A stretch of 64,000 nucleotides of DNA from positions 4,154,001 through 4,218,000 of the forward strand of contig NZ_CP019343.1 in assembly GCF_002117105.1 (NCBI RefSeq), given 5' to 3'. Position 1 is the stretch's first letter, and each line of letters begins with the position of its first letter. This DNA is from Oceanicoccus sagamiensis (lineage in GTDB: Bacteria > Pseudomonadota > Gammaproteobacteria > Pseudomonadales > Dasaniaceae). The translations under genes were made by a program, and so were the position numbers. Positions 1 to 9,439 of the stretch are shown here, in pieces. Under the pieces are notes generated by a model that was given only the letters and a program-made list of their open reading frames with translations, was not told the DNA's origin and did no database searches.

Positions 1-1482
1 ATGAAAATCCTTGATGGCAGCCTGGCTCCCAGCATGGGCAATGTCACCGTTACCCCTAATGAGCGTATTGGCAAACTCTCACAAGACCAGTTTGCCTTTG
101 AAGAATATAGCGTGGTGGATACGGTGATTATGGGCCATACCGAATTATGGAACATTAAAAAAGAACGGGACCGTATTTACTCGCTGCCGGAAATGAGTGA
201 AGAAGATGGTATGAAGGCCGCTGAACTGGAAACCCTGTTTGCAGAAATGGATGGCTATAGTGCGGAAAGCCGCGCCAGTGAAATTTTAGCCGGAGCGGGT
301 ATTGAACAGGAACTCCACTACGGCCCTATGAGTGAAGTTGCGCCCGGCTGGAAGCTACGGGTATTACTTGCCCAGGCATTATTTTCAGACCCGGATATTT
401 TGCTATTGGACGAACCCACTAACAACCTGGATATCGATACTATCCGCTGGCTCGAAGAAACCTTAAACGAGCGGAAAAGCACCATGATTATTATTTCCCA
501 CGACCGCCACTTCCTTAATGCGGTGTGCACCCATATGGCGGATATTGATTATGGCGAACTACGTGTTTACCCTGGCAACTATGATGACTTTATGACGGCC
601 TCCACCCAGGCTCGTGAGCGGTTGCACAGTGAGAACGCCAAAAAATCTGCCCAGATTGCCGACCTGCAACAATTTGTTAGCCGCTTTTCGGCCAATGCCT
701 CCAAAGCCAAGCAGGCCACTTCCCGCGCCAAACAACTGGAAAAGATCAAACTGGATGATATTAAACCCTCCAGCCGGGTCACACCTTTTATTCGATTTAA
801 GCAAGATAAAAAGCTCCATCGCCAGTCATTAGTGCTGGAAAAACTGGGCCATGGCTTTGATAACGAAACCCTGTTTAAAAATGGCCATATTATTTTAGAA
901 GCCGGTGCACGACTGGCTGTGATCGGTGAAAACGGTGCTGGTAAAACCACCCTGCTTCGCAACCTGATGGGTGAAATCCCTCCCGAACAGGGAAAAATTC
1001 AATGGGCAGAAAATGCCTCTCTCGGTTATTGCCCACAAGATAGCACCACCGATTTTGACTGCGATTTAAATCTGTTTGATTGGATGAGCCAATGGCGCAA
1101 AGCCAGCCACGATGACCAGATAGTGCGCGCCACATTGGGTCGCTTATTATTTTCTGCCGATGACTTTAAAAAGAAAGTAAAAGTCTGTTCCGGTGGTGAG
1201 AAAAATCGCCTGCTATTTGGCAAGCTAATGATGATGGATACCAATGTCTTGTTAATGGACGAACCCACTAACCACCTGGACATGGAATCGATTGAAGCTT
1301 TAAACCTGGCGCTGGAGCACTACGAAGGCACGCTGATCTTTGTTAGCCATGATCGGGAATTTGTTTCATCTCTGGCCACCCGCATTATTGAAATCAAAGA
1401 CCAGCAGCTGATTGATTTTCAGGGGACTTACGAAGAGTACCTGGCCAGTCAGGAGCAAGAAGCACTGGCCGCAGGCCACTAA
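1..1482 (+). CDS. ybiT: ABC-F family ATPase YbiT, 5'-truncated
   Basis: This is a cytosolic ABC-F protein, a ribosome-associated translation factor class with two ATPase domains and no membrane segments. The first base of the window falls inside the gene: the visible start ([10 protein letters not shown]) lines up with about residue 42 of E. coli YbiT, so the first Walker A motif is missing. Visible are the first signature region ([11 protein letters not shown]), the Walker B motif [11 protein letters not shown] followed by ISHDRHF, a charged linker with [19 protein letters not shown], the second Walker A (GENGAGKTT, about residues 313-321), signature CSGGEK and second Walker [12 protein letters not shown]. 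Close agreement in the linker supports YbiT over EttA or Uup. The stop codon lies 3 bases from that of the convergent downstream gene. Confidence 0.93.
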   Translation: MKILDGSLAPSMGNVTVTPNERIGKLSQDQFAFEEYSVVDTVIMGHTELWNIKKERDRIYSLPEMSEEDGMKAAELETLFAEMDGYSAESRASEILAGAGIEQELHYGPMSEVAPGWKLRVLLAQALFSDPDILLLDEPTNNLDIDTIRWLEETLNERKSTMIIISHDRHFLNAVCTHMADIDYGELRVYPGNYDDFMTASTQARERLHSENAKKSAQIADLQQFVSRFSANASKAKQATSRAKQLEKIKLDDIKPSSRVTPFIRFKQDKKLHRQSLVLEKLGHGFDNETLFKNGHIILEAGARLAVIGENGAGKTTLLRNLMGEIPPEQGKIQWAENASLGYCPQDSTTDFDCDLNLFDWMSQWRKASHDDQIVRATLGRLLFSADDFKKKVKVCSGGEKNRLLFGKLMMMDTNVLLMDEPTNHLDMESIEALNLALEHYEGTLIFVSHDREFVSSLATRIIEIKDQQLIDFQGTYEEYLASQEQEALAAGH

Positions 1483-1485
1483 ACC

Positions 1486-2307
1486 TTATGTTTGTTTAGT
1501 GCGCCACCAGTAAATGGCAATAGCGATAGCACCTAGCAACACCCCCGTATTCATCGTCATAAAGACGGCGGGGGAAATCGCCAGACCAATATTACGGGCA
1601 ATATTAATAAACATATGCCAGAAAAAAACCATTAACACACTGCGGGTTTTATCCCATATCAGCGTTAACCAAATGGTTGCCGATAATATCCCTACCGAAA
1701 AACCAATAAATTGACCGACACCAAATTCCGGCCGCGCTAAAAACTGCGGCAAATGCCAGCACAGCCAAAGAGGAAATAACATAAAAGAAGCCTGCAACGG
1801 CCCAAAGCGGCTGCGCAACACTGGGGTAGCAACACCCCGCCACCCCGGCTCTTCGCCAAAGGATTGCACCAGACTGGTGGCCACTAATAATTTAAATAGC
1901 CCCGCCATGGTCAGCATTTGCGCGACACCGTCGCTATCGAGATTCACGATTTCCCCACTGCGAACCGTCAGGAAAATTATTGCGCCCAATAACAACACAA
2001 AAGGACTGAGTACCGAAAACGCCGTCCAAAATGCGCCAACACGAAAATGCAAACAGCTATCTACTAACTGTTTAACCGCCGCTTTACCGCCATAGCGCCT
2101 GGCAATATAAAACGCCGCCAACATGGGACCCATAGCCGCCAGCATTTCCAATTCATGGGCCAGTTTAATATCGATAATCCCTCTTACCGACAGCATCAAC
2201 GGCACACTAACCGACCAGGAAAATAAATAGGCCAACAAGAAATAACGCCAAATTGGAAGTTTTTCTATGGCATCAATACTGACTGCAGCTTGGGGATTGT
2301 TCGTCAT
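1486..2307 (-). CDS. CPBP family intramembrane metalloprotease (CAAX/Abi type)
   Basis: A membrane protein of about 273 residues with roughly seven hydrophobic segments. It carries the motifs of the CPBP (Rce1-like) glutamic-type intramembrane proteases: an EExxxR-type motif (EEPGWRG), a histidine in the next helix (LCWHLP) and a late HxxxN motif (FWHMFIN). In bacteria such proteins are often linked to bacteriocin self-immunity or membrane protein turnover; the substrate here is unknown. An in-frame extension to 2382 exists, but the ATG at 2307 is preceded by AAAGG at good spacing, and the longer form would run into the end of the cytochrome gene. The C-terminus abuts ybiT convergently, with no room for a separate terminator. 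Confidence 0.8.
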   Translation of the reverse strand: MTNNPQAAVSIDAIEKLPIWRYFLLAYLFSWSVSVPLMLSVRGIIDIKLAHELEMLAAMGPMLAAFYIARRYGGKAAVKQLVDSCLHFRVGAFWTAFSVLSPFVLLLGAIIFLTVRSGEIVNLDSDGVAQMLTMAGLFKLLVATSLVQSFGEEPGWRGVATPVLRSRFGPLQASFMLFPLWLCWHLPQFLARPEFGVGQFIGFSVGILSATIWLTLIWDKTRSVLMVFFWHMFINIARNIGLAISPAVFMTMNTGVLLGAIAIAIYWWRTKQT

Positions 2308-2332
2308 GCTTAAACCTTTTATTGTTATTAAC

Positions 2333-3493
2333 TCAGGGGCGGCCTTCAGTAACTTCTGCCCAATAGGTATTACCCTGCTCAAAACGCGCTGGCCAACGGG
2401 CTCCTACTCGCGGATTAAACATCAGCACCAAAGCAAAACACTCACTCAACTGCCCCTCGACGCCGGGCACGCCATTAAGCGTGTAACACATCTTGTCCGG
2501 GTTTTTTACATCCCCTTCCGTGCGCCACTCTCCTTTGACACCCTGCAAGCTATCAATGGTGTTATCGCGATTAAAGCGAGCATCAACAATCACTTTTTTC
2601 TTATTAACTCTGATTTCATAACGCATGGTGTTATTAAATAAGAAAGTCCAATAGTCCGGATGCGCATCACCTTCCAACGGATGAGGGCGCCCTTCCAAGA
2701 ACATCATACCCATTTTAAAATCATCAAAGCCCTTAACCACTTTCAGCGCTTCAACCGGCTCACCAAAGTTCATATTTTTGGGCACCTTGGGCTGCATACA
2801 ATGCATAAACTCATAGGGGTGTACGGCAATCCGCTCGATCGCAAAGCAGAACTTGCGTTTATCCCGCATCCGCCAAATACCGGTAAGGCCACGGTTATTA
2901 CCGGTCACAGTGCCATCTTCATTAAAGTAAGCAACAAAGCTGTATGTTCTATCTTCATAGGGCAAGGTAAACTTCACGGCATTGTCCATATACAGCGTCC
3001 AGAACTCCGGCTTTTTATCCCGCAGCTCCGCATCCAGGCCACCAGTGGACTGAGTGGTTTTGGCGGCGGCATCCCAATCCACCGAGCCACTTTTACGCAT
3101 CACATAGGCAGTTAATGGCTGTACCTTATCAGCAGGGATATTCACAGCAGGCATGGCATTGCCGGGAATAATACCGACCGGATTTTGTACATAGTCGGCA
3201 AACAGTTTGGGGGTCCACTCACGCTGGTCTTTGCCCATAGCGTCAGAATATTTAAAGCCTTCTTTAGTCCCTACTTTGCGTTTAAATAGCAGGGCCAGAT
3301 TAGGGCCGGTTATATCGGCTTCACCGGTACGCAGAGTATGGCAAAAGGCACAGTACTGCTGCCAGGTTTGCTCACCAGCAATGGCATCGGCGGCCTTTAA
3401 GGCTTGTAGTGAATAATCTTGGGAATAAACCACCGAAGACGATAGCGCTGCCAAAGCAAACACCACACAACGAAAACGGGTATAAAGGAACAT
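2333..3493 (-). CDS. Secreted c-type cytochrome with duplicated C-terminal domain
   Basis: A periplasmic protein of 386 residues. A signal peptide (about 1-24) is followed by a class I cytochrome c domain with the haem motif CAFCH (C48, C51, H52) and a plausible axial methionine in GNAMP (M114). The remaining two thirds is two copies of an unfamiliar domain, about residues 161-235 and 277-360. The copies share PEFWTLYMDN against PDYWTFLFNN, an aromatic beta-rich stretch, GIW against GEW, and a cysteine pair near the end (C216/C232 and C336/C352). The haem domain suggests electron transfer; the repeated domain may bind a ligand or partner. AGGTGG lies upstream of the ATG. The 25 bases to the next start suggest possible co-transcription with the CPBP gene. 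Confidence 0.75.
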   Translation of the reverse strand: MFLYTRFRCVVFALAALSSSVVYSQDYSLQALKAADAIAGEQTWQQYCAFCHTLRTGEADITGPNLALLFKRKVGTKEGFKYSDAMGKDQREWTPKLFADYVQNPVGIIPGNAMPAVNIPADKVQPLTAYVMRKSGSVDWDAAAKTTQSTGGLDAELRDKKPEFWTLYMDNAVKFTLPYEDRTYSFVAYFNEDGTVTGNNRGLTGIWRMRDKRKFCFAIERIAVHPYEFMHCMQPKVPKNMNFGEPVEALKVVKGFDDFKMGMMFLEGRPHPLEGDAHPDYWTFLFNNTMRYEIRVNKKKVIVDARFNRDNTIDSLQGVKGEWRTEGDVKNPDKMCYTLNGVPGVEGQLSECFALVLMFNPRVGARWPARFEQGNTYWAEVTEGRP

Positions 3494-3570
3494 AAGCCAC
3501 CTACATCATTTTTATCATTGCGGCTATTAAACACGTTCTGGAACATCAATTTAAGCGGGTTTAATAATAT

Positions 3571-5823
3571 TTACACAACTCGCTTTAGCTTCTCATTCAC
3601 AAAGCTGACCGCCTGCGCTGCTGGCATTGGCTTGCTAATAAGATAGCCCTGAATTTGTTCGCAGCGGTTGGCCTCTAGCATAGCCCGCTGCTGCTCGGTC
3701 TCCACCCCCTCGGCGATCACTGCCAAATCAAGGTTATGGGCCAAATCGATAATGGCCCGGACAATGGCCAAATCACTTTTGTCGCTGCCGAGGTTGCGGA
3801 CAAAGCTTTGGTCAATTTTTAATTTATCGATAGGGAAACGTTTTAAGTAACTTAAGGAGGAATAGCCGGTACCAAAATCATCCACCGCCAGAGCCAGCCC
3901 CAAGGATTTTAATTGCTGCAAAATCTCAATACAGTGTTCGATATTCTGCATAATAGTACTTTCAGTAATCTCCAGCTCAATATAGGCCGGGTCGATTTGG
4001 CTCTCGTCAATAATGCGCGCTACGGTTTCAAGAAATTTGGGATGTTGAAACTGACGGGCCGAGATATTGACCGCCATCACAAAGTCGCGTAACCCACTTT
4101 GGTAGAGGTGAGCCGCCTGCTCACAGGCTACTTTTAAAATCCACTGCCCCATATTCACAATCATACCGGTCTGCTCTGCTACCGGAATAAATTCTGCCGG
4201 GGAGATAAACTGGCCATCCGCTTGCTGCCAGCGGATTAACGCTTCCATACCAATCAGTTGATTGCCAGTTACATCAAATTGCGGCTGGTAGTACATCTGG
4301 AACTGGTCTTGCTCAAAGGCCTGCCGCAGGGCCGCCTCCATCGCAACCCAGGCCTGTTCCCGGTTGGACATATCAGCGCTGTAAACCAGCGCTTGATTGC
4401 CGCCATTATCAATCGCACGGGCCAGAGCAGCTTCCGCATTTTTATTCAACTCCGCACCCTGCTCAGGGTAATGACTAAACCCCATGCTGAGGCTTAAATA
4501 GAAGGATAAGCCCTTTACCTCGAAGGGTTCTTCAAAGGCCAATTTAGCGGGCTCTACAAAAGCTTGCAGTGCTTGTTCGACAGAAAAATCCCGTAATAAC
4601 ACCCCAAAATGGGAGCTATCCAGACGGTATAGAGTGCCGCTATTGCTATCGGCCAATACCGCTTTTAAGCGCTCTGAAGCGGCAGCGACCAAGTCATCAC
4701 GAATATCATTGCCATTACTGGCAGCCACCAGTTGAAAGCGATCTATGGACAGCAAGCCTAAGGCAAATTGCGGTGGCTTTTGGCTGCGGTGAATCAGTTG
4801 ATCCACATCTTCTTCCAGCCGATAACGGTTGGGTAACATGGTCCAACTATCGTGGTAGGCCAAAAAGTTAAGCTGGTCGGTGGCCTGGCGGCTCTCGGTA
4901 ATATCTTTTAAATGTAAATGACACAGACGCAGATCGTATAACACGCTAAGGCTACAACTGATATGACGATGCCGATACTCAAACTCCCAATAATCATCAT
5001 GGGAATGGGTCTGTTTTAGTTGCCCCAATCTGACCAATAAATCACTGGGCAGTAAACTCTGCACTTGGGAGAGTTCCAAATCACAATCGGCTAACAGATA
5101 CTCTGTGGCGGGATTAAAATAGACGACCTGCCCTTCCCAATCAGTACTGATCACCGGATCGGGGTTGCGCTCTACAAACATCGACAGGCGCCGACGCTCG
5201 GTGGTTTCATTAATATAACGATTAATAAACACCCCCACCCAGGCAGCCACAGCAACCACCAAAATACTAAAACCCAAAACCAGACTGGTGGTATTGCGTG
5301 TGGTTAAGCGGGTTTGCTCGCCGGTAGCCAGTGCCTGAGTTTGTATTTCATCGGCCAGACTGAGCAGTACCGGGTTCATCATTCGCCCCATACCGCTAAT
5401 ACCCACCAAATGCTCTCTGGCCAGGTCCCAGTCAACGCGATCAGCACTCATCGTATTATCCATGGCCACTGCCATTGACTTTAGCTGGATAAAGTAATCA
5501 TCCAGCATCACAACGGCAGAATGCTCAGGAAAGGCTTGTTCAAGCCGCGTTATGGATTCGATGATTTTTTGCTGTTCTATCGCCAGATGCTTAATGGCAA
5601 AATCCTGGTCCATGGTGGCGTAATATTCATAGAGAATTCGTTCGTGATCCACCACCGCCAACTGCATTTGCGCAATCAACTGTAAACGGGGGAATTTATC
5701 ATTCAGCAGGTTATCCGTGATGGTATCGACTTTACCCCCAGCACGGTAGATTTGCAGGGATAGCAGCACGCCAATGCAAAGCACTAGCAGATACATAATC
5801 AGTATCTTATTTCGAACCAGCAC
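3571..5823 (-). CDS. Membrane-anchored PAS/degenerate GGDEF/EAL c-di-GMP phosphodiesterase
   Basis: An inner-membrane signalling protein of 750 residues. TM1 (about 7-26) and TM2 (about 180-200) bracket a periplasmic sensor region. A PAS-like segment (210-305), a GGDEF-like domain (315-485) and an EAL domain (500-745) follow. The GGDEF motif is replaced by DSSHF (402-406), so synthase activity is not expected. The EAL domain keeps its metal and catalytic residues: E527 of EAL, N586, E618, D648/D649 of DDFGTGYSS, K669, E705 and Q725. It should therefore hydrolyse c-di-GMP, possibly modulated by the degenerate GGDEF domain. The start is a GTG preceded by AAGG. No partner gene adjoins. Confidence 0.9.
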   Translation of the reverse strand: MLVRNKILIMYLLVLCIGVLLSLQIYRAGGKVDTITDNLLNDKFPRLQLIAQMQLAVVDHERILYEYYATMDQDFAIKHLAIEQQKIIESITRLEQAFPEHSAVVMLDDYFIQLKSMAVAMDNTMSADRVDWDLAREHLVGISGMGRMMNPVLLSLADEIQTQALATGEQTRLTTRNTTSLVLGFSILVVAVAAWVGVFINRYINETTERRRLSMFVERNPDPVISTDWEGQVVYFNPATEYLLADCDLELSQVQSLLPSDLLVRLGQLKQTHSHDDYWEFEYRHRHISCSLSVLYDLRLCHLHLKDITESRQATDQLNFLAYHDSWTMLPNRYRLEEDVDQLIHRSQKPPQFALGLLSIDRFQLVAASNGNDIRDDLVAAASERLKAVLADSNSGTLYRLDSSHFGVLLRDFSVEQALQAFVEPAKLAFEEPFEVKGLSFYLSLSMGFSHYPEQGAELNKNAEAALARAIDNGGNQALVYSADMSNREQAWVAMEAALRQAFEQDQFQMYYQPQFDVTGNQLIGMEALIRWQQADGQFISPAEFIPVAEQTGMIVNMGQWILKVACEQAAHLYQSGLRDFVMAVNISARQFQHPKFLETVARIIDESQIDPAYIELEITESTIMQNIEHCIEILQQLKSLGLALAVDDFGTGYSSLSYLKRFPIDKLKIDQSFVRNLGSDKSDLAIVRAIIDLAHNLDLAVIAEGVETEQQRAMLEANRCEQIQGYLISKPMPAAQAVSFVNEKLKRVV

Positions 5824-5918
5824 AGCGGACGACCTTCGTGAGTTCCAGATTATTTTATTCTAGTCAACTTAGTCTGTTTTCGACCCTGAAAGTTACATTT
5901 CATAGCAATTATTTGAAC

Positions 5919-6389
5919 TCAATCAAGGGGTAATTCGGTTTTATCGACCACCTTGCGCAGTACAAAGCTGGAATGGACACCGGTTACTCCTTCCAAGTTG
6001 GTTAATCGACCCAGCAGAAACTGCTCATAATGGCGCATATCCTTGACCACCACCTTAAGCAGGAAATCCGCCGCCTGCCCAGTCACTATGCTGCATTCAA
6101 GCACTTCTGGAAAGGTGGCCACAGTCTGCTCAAACTGCTCAAAACGCTCTGGGGTATGCCTATCCATAGCAATGCTGACCATTGCGGTTAGATTGAGATC
6201 CAGCGCCTCGGCATTCAGCAGGGTGACATGGCGGCTCACAATCCCGGACTCCTCCAACCGTTTTACCCGCCGGGCACAAGGTGTAGGGGATAAACCCACC
6301 TGCTCCGCCAGTTCTAAATTGCTAATGCGGCCATTGCGCTGCATCAGAGTCAAAATATGCTTATCAATGCGGTCTAATTGGGTATTCAT
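5919..6389 (-). CDS. Lrp/AsnC family transcriptional regulator
   Basis: A DNA-binding regulator of about 156 residues. The N-terminal winged helix-turn-helix (LDRIDKHILTLMQ, then LAEQVGLSPTPCARRVKRLE) is typical of Lrp/AsnC proteins, and the C-terminal RAM domain (about 65-145) normally senses amino acids and sets oligomer state. The ATG at 6389 matches the family N-terminus; a GTG at 6404 adds five residues and cannot be excluded. It is divergent from leuA across about 245 bases, so autoregulation together with control of leucine biosynthesis is plausible by analogy with Lrp. The actual effector cannot be read from sequence. Confidence 0.88.
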   Translation of the reverse strand: MNTQLDRIDKHILTLMQRNGRISNLELAEQVGLSPTPCARRVKRLEESGIVSRHVTLLNAEALDLNLTAMVSIAMDRHTPERFEQFEQTVATFPEVLECSIVTGQAADFLLKVVVKDMRHYEQFLLGRLTNLEGVTGVHSSFVLRKVVDKTELPLD

Positions 6390-6534
6390 AGGGATGGAAA
6401 CCACCTTAAATTGTATAACTGACGATATTCACTCAATAATAGCAATTTTATAAGTATTATCACTCTATTTTCTTCTATAGAGAGCATCTTTGCAGTAATT
6501 CGCTCATCAAGGCGGTATACACTCTCCGCTCAAT

Positions 6535-6599
6535 CGCAGGCAGCCATCACCCCATAAGGGTTAACCGGCAATGTTTTACCAGAGCAGCCACTGCCTGCG
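6535..6599 (+). promoter_or_regulatory. Inverted repeat in the leuA 5' untranslated region
   Basis: CGCAGGCAG at 6535-6543 is exactly complementary to CTGCCTGCG at 6591-6599. In the leuA leader RNA this could close a 9-bp stem around a 47-base loop just upstream of the leuA ribosome binding site. No run of T follows on the plus strand, so it is not an intrinsic terminator, and I see no leader peptide rich in leucine codons. A regulatory role is only a possibility. Confidence 0.3.
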
Positions 6600-6634
6600 G
6601 TTGAAAAAAACAGCAGATTGCAGGAATACAGACC

Positions 6635-8314
6635 ATGAATAGCTTCGACCACCGCAAATACACCCCTTTCGCTCCTATCCCAATGGCTAAACGACGTTGG
6701 CCTGACCAGCAGATTAAGCAGGCGCCACGCTGGTGTAGTGTTGATCTTCGGGATGGCAATCAGGCCTTGATTGAGCCGATGAACCCCAAGCAGAAACTGG
6801 CGCTATTTAAATTACTGGTCGACGTTGGTTTTAAAGAGATTGAAGTGGGCTTCCCCGCCGCCTCACAAACCGACTTTGATTTTGTCAGGCAAATTATCGA
6901 ACAGGGCTTAATCCCTGAAGATGTCACCATTCAGGTATTAACCCAGTCTCGGGAAGCGTTGATTAAGCGCAGCTTTGAAGCGCTTAAAGGCTGTCGCCAG
7001 GCGATTATGCATTTATATAACTCCACCTCGACGGTACAGCGTGAGCAGGTCTTTGCCAAAAGCAAAAATGAGATTAAAGCCATCGCCGTGCAAGGTGCAC
7101 AATGGGTTAAGCAGCAGGCTGCACAACAGCCAGATACCCAATGGACCTTCCAGTATTCCCCTGAAAGCTTTACCGGCACCGAACTGGACTATGCCGTTGA
7201 GGTTTGCGATGCGGTTAATGCGGTATGGCAACCGACCAAAGAAAACCCGGTCATCATTAATCTGCCTGCTACCGTAGAAGTGGCTACACCCAATATCTAC
7301 GCCGACCAAATTGAATGGATGGGCGACCATATTCAACACCGTGAGGCTGTGGTGATTAGCTTACATACCCATAACGACCGCGGCTGCGGTGTTGCCGCTG
7401 CCGAGTTAGGCGTTATGGCTGGAGCTGACCGAGTTGAAGGTACGCTGTTAGGCAATGGAGAGCGCACTGGTAATATGGATATTGTTACCATGGCAATGAA
7501 TCTATATAGCCAGGGTATAAACCCTGAGTTAGACCTGTCCAATATGGATAAGATTATCCAGACCGTGACCGAGTGTACGCAATTACCTCTGCATCCACGT
7601 CACCCCTATGCGGGCGAGCTGGTATTTACCGCCTTCTCCGGTAGCCATCAGGATGCTATTAAGAAATGCCTGCAACGCTACCAACCCGGCGATCATTGGG
7701 ATGTTGCTTATCTCCCGATAGACCCCGCCGACCTTGGGCGCAATTACCAGGAAGTGATCCGCATTAATAGCCAGTCCGGCAAAGGCGGCATCGCCTATAT
7801 ACTCGAACAGGATTATGGACTTCAAATGCCGCGCTGGTTGCAGGTAGATTTTAGCCAGTATGTACAACAATATGCTGAAGAGGAATCCGCTGAAGTGTCA
7901 CCAGCTTCCATCTATAAGATTTTCGAGCAGAGCTATATTGCACGTAAGCAGCCGATTGAACTGGAGGCTTACCAGATTAGCCGCCAACAGGAACAGGACC
8001 AGTTAAGCGCCACCATCACGATTGATGGCCAAAGCACTTTGATTAATAGCAGCGGTCAGGGAGTCATGGAGGCTTTTATCGGCGCCCTAAATAAGCAACT
8101 GGGCTATAACATGGTGTTGGTGGATTATTCCGAGCATACGCTGGGGGATAATGAGCGCTCAGAAGCGATCAGCTATATTCAGCTGAATATAGAAAACCAG
8201 CGCTACTGTGGAGTCGGTAAAAGCAAGGATATCATTGAAGCTAGCCTGGAAGCGGTGTTAAGCGCGGTTAATTGCGCTATCCCGGCACTAAAAGCAGACG
8301 TTATTCCCGCGTAG
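6635..8314 (+). CDS. leuA: 2-isopropylmalate synthase
   Basis: Catalyses the first committed step of leucine synthesis, condensing acetyl-CoA with 2-oxoisovalerate. The 559-residue protein is of the longer LeuA type. It has the DRE-TIM metal-binding signature VDLRDGNQAL near residue 40, the metal ligands HTHNDRG, the GNGERTGN motif and a C-terminal LeuA dimer/regulatory domain (about 430-550), which in the family mediates leucine feedback inhibition. AGGA lies upstream of the ATG. The last codons (VIPA-stop) are inside the left arm of a perfect 32-bp inverted repeat, which probably acts as the transcript end. The divergent Lrp-type gene may regulate it. Confidence 0.95.
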   Translation: MNSFDHRKYTPFAPIPMAKRRWPDQQIKQAPRWCSVDLRDGNQALIEPMNPKQKLALFKLLVDVGFKEIEVGFPAASQTDFDFVRQIIEQGLIPEDVTIQVLTQSREALIKRSFEALKGCRQAIMHLYNSTSTVQREQVFAKSKNEIKAIAVQGAQWVKQQAAQQPDTQWTFQYSPESFTGTELDYAVEVCDAVNAVWQPTKENPVIINLPATVEVATPNIYADQIEWMGDHIQHREAVVISLHTHNDRGCGVAAAELGVMAGADRVEGTLLGNGERTGNMDIVTMAMNLYSQGINPELDLSNMDKIIQTVTECTQLPLHPRHPYAGELVFTAFSGSHQDAIKKCLQRYQPGDHWDVAYLPIDPADLGRNYQEVIRINSQSGKGGIAYILEQDYGLQMPRWLQVDFSQYVQQYAEEESAEVSPASIYKIFEQSYIARKQPIELEAYQISRQQEQDQLSATITIDGQSTLINSSGQGVMEAFIGALNKQLGYNMVLVDYSEHTLGDNERSEAISYIQLNIENQRYCGVGKSKDIIEASLEAVLSAVNCAIPALKADVIPA

Positions 8315-8390
8315 GGTGGATTATAATCCACCGCTTATGACGGCTCTGGGCTGGGTCTGGTGGATTATAATCCACCCTACGCGGGAATAA
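8301..8390. repeat. Perfect 32-bp inverted repeat containing the intergenic palindrome, copy 1
   Basis: Bases 8301-8332 are the exact reverse complement of 8359-8390, with a 26-base loop. Each arm contains an inner palindrome GGTGGATTATAATCCACC (written from the inner end) plus GTAGG and a further ten bases reading into the leuA end. The leuA stop codon TAG (8312-8314) is part of the left arm. Related elements occur at 41972-42030 and 57700-57766. It sits between convergent leuA and folD and could serve as a bidirectional transcription barrier, although there is no clear T-tract. Confidence 0.9.
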
Positions 8391-8402
8391 CTGTATTGCG
8401 GC

Positions 8403-9248
8403 TTAACCCAGTGACTTTTCACCAGAGGCCACTGATTGAAAGATCAGCGTATTAATGGTCATTGGCCCAACACCGCCCGGTACTGGCGTATAAGCCGCAC
8501 AGCGATCAATTACGCCGCCCAGTTCGATATCCCCTACTCCACCGGGATGGTAACCGGCATCAACCACAACCGCACCGTCTTTTATCCACTCACTCTTGAT
8601 AAACTCAGGCCGCCCAACAGCGCCTACCACAATATCTGCCTGCTTAATTAGCTCCGGCAGCTTTTGGGTGCGGGAATGGCAGGTGGTTACGGTTGCATTG
8701 GCTTCCAGTAACATCGCTGACATAGGCTTACCCAAAATAGGGCTGCGACCTACGACCACCGCATGCTTGCCTTCAATCTCAATCTTATAGTGCTCAAGAA
8801 TACGCATAATCCCTTTAGGGGTGGCACAGCCATAGGCTTCCTCCCCCATTGCCATACGGCCGTAGCCCAGACAAGTCACACCATCGACATCTTTTTCCAG
8901 CGCAATGGCATCAAAACAGGCGCGCTCATCGACCTGCTCGGGCACCGGGTGCTGTAGCAAGATACCGTGAACATCCGGGTTTTCATTAAGCTCGGTAATT
9001 TTGGCCAGCAATTGCTCAGTCGTGGTTTCTTCGCCCAACTCGACGGCCATTGACTCCATCCCAATACGACGACAGGCATTGCCCTTCATCTTCACATAGG
9101 TAGCAGATGCGGGATCAGCCCCCACTAAAATCGTCGCGAGAATAGGCGTTTTGCCATTGGATTTCTCCTTCAGGCCAGCCACCCGCTCACTCAGTTGCTG
9201 TTCCCATTGTGCGGCCAGGGCTTTGCCATCAAGTACCAGTGCAGACAT
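8403..9248 (-). CDS. folD: Bifunctional methylenetetrahydrofolate dehydrogenase/methenyltetrahydrofolate cyclohydrolase
   Basis: A cytosolic enzyme of one-carbon metabolism that interconverts 5,10-methylene-, 5,10-methenyl- and 10-formyl-tetrahydrofolate with NADP. The 281-residue length is standard. The catalytic YVKMK motif is at about 51-55, followed by the substrate-site motif QHPVP, the second family signature [12 protein letters not shown] and the C-terminal [10 protein letters not shown]. The gene converges on leuA across the inverted repeat. Its start lies about 190 bases from the tRNA-Pro gene on the other strand, so divergent promoters share that gap. Confidence 0.96.
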   Translation of the reverse strand: MSALVLDGKALAAQWEQQLSERVAGLKEKSNGKTPILATILVGADPASATYVKMKGNACRRIGMESMAVELGEETTTEQLLAKITELNENPDVHGILLQHPVPEQVDERACFDAIALEKDVDGVTCLGYGRMAMGEEAYGCATPKGIMRILEHYKIEIEGKHAVVVGRSPILGKPMSAMLLEANATVTTCHSRTQKLPELIKQADIVVGAVGRPEFIKSEWIKDGAVVVDAGYHPGGVGDIELGGVIDRCAAYTPVPGGVGPMTINTLIFQSVASGEKSLG

Positions 9249-9363
9249 GCTTGCTATACTCCTGATTTCAGTAGAAAAAGATGGCGCATTCTCTCATGCC
9301 CAGCAGCTGAGGCAAATAGCTAAATTTTGTCTAACTATGTTATCTTTTGTGGGTGATTTAGCG

Positions 9364-9392
9364 TTGACGAGAGCCTATAGCATGAGTATTAT
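9364..9392 (+). promoter_or_regulatory. Sigma-70 promoter of the tRNA-Pro/tRNA-His unit
   Basis: TTGACG (9364-9369) and TATTAT (9387-9392) are separated by exactly 17 bases. The GC-rich discriminator that follows (GCGCACC) is typical of stable-RNA promoters under stringent control. The predicted start site, near 9399, would be about 40 bases upstream of the mature tRNA-Pro 5' end. Confidence 0.7.
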
Positions 9393-9439
9393 GCGCACCT
9401 CGTTTGACGCAGTGGCTGTTTTGCTGGTGTTCAAGCCTT

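Noticed and set aside
579-962. Long open frames on the strand opposite ybiT
   Set aside because: They lie wholly inside a strongly supported ABC-F gene and have no recognisable product.
6390-6634. Leucine attenuator with leader peptide before leuA
   Set aside because: There is no short ORF rich in leucine codons and no hairpin followed by a T-run on the plus strand.
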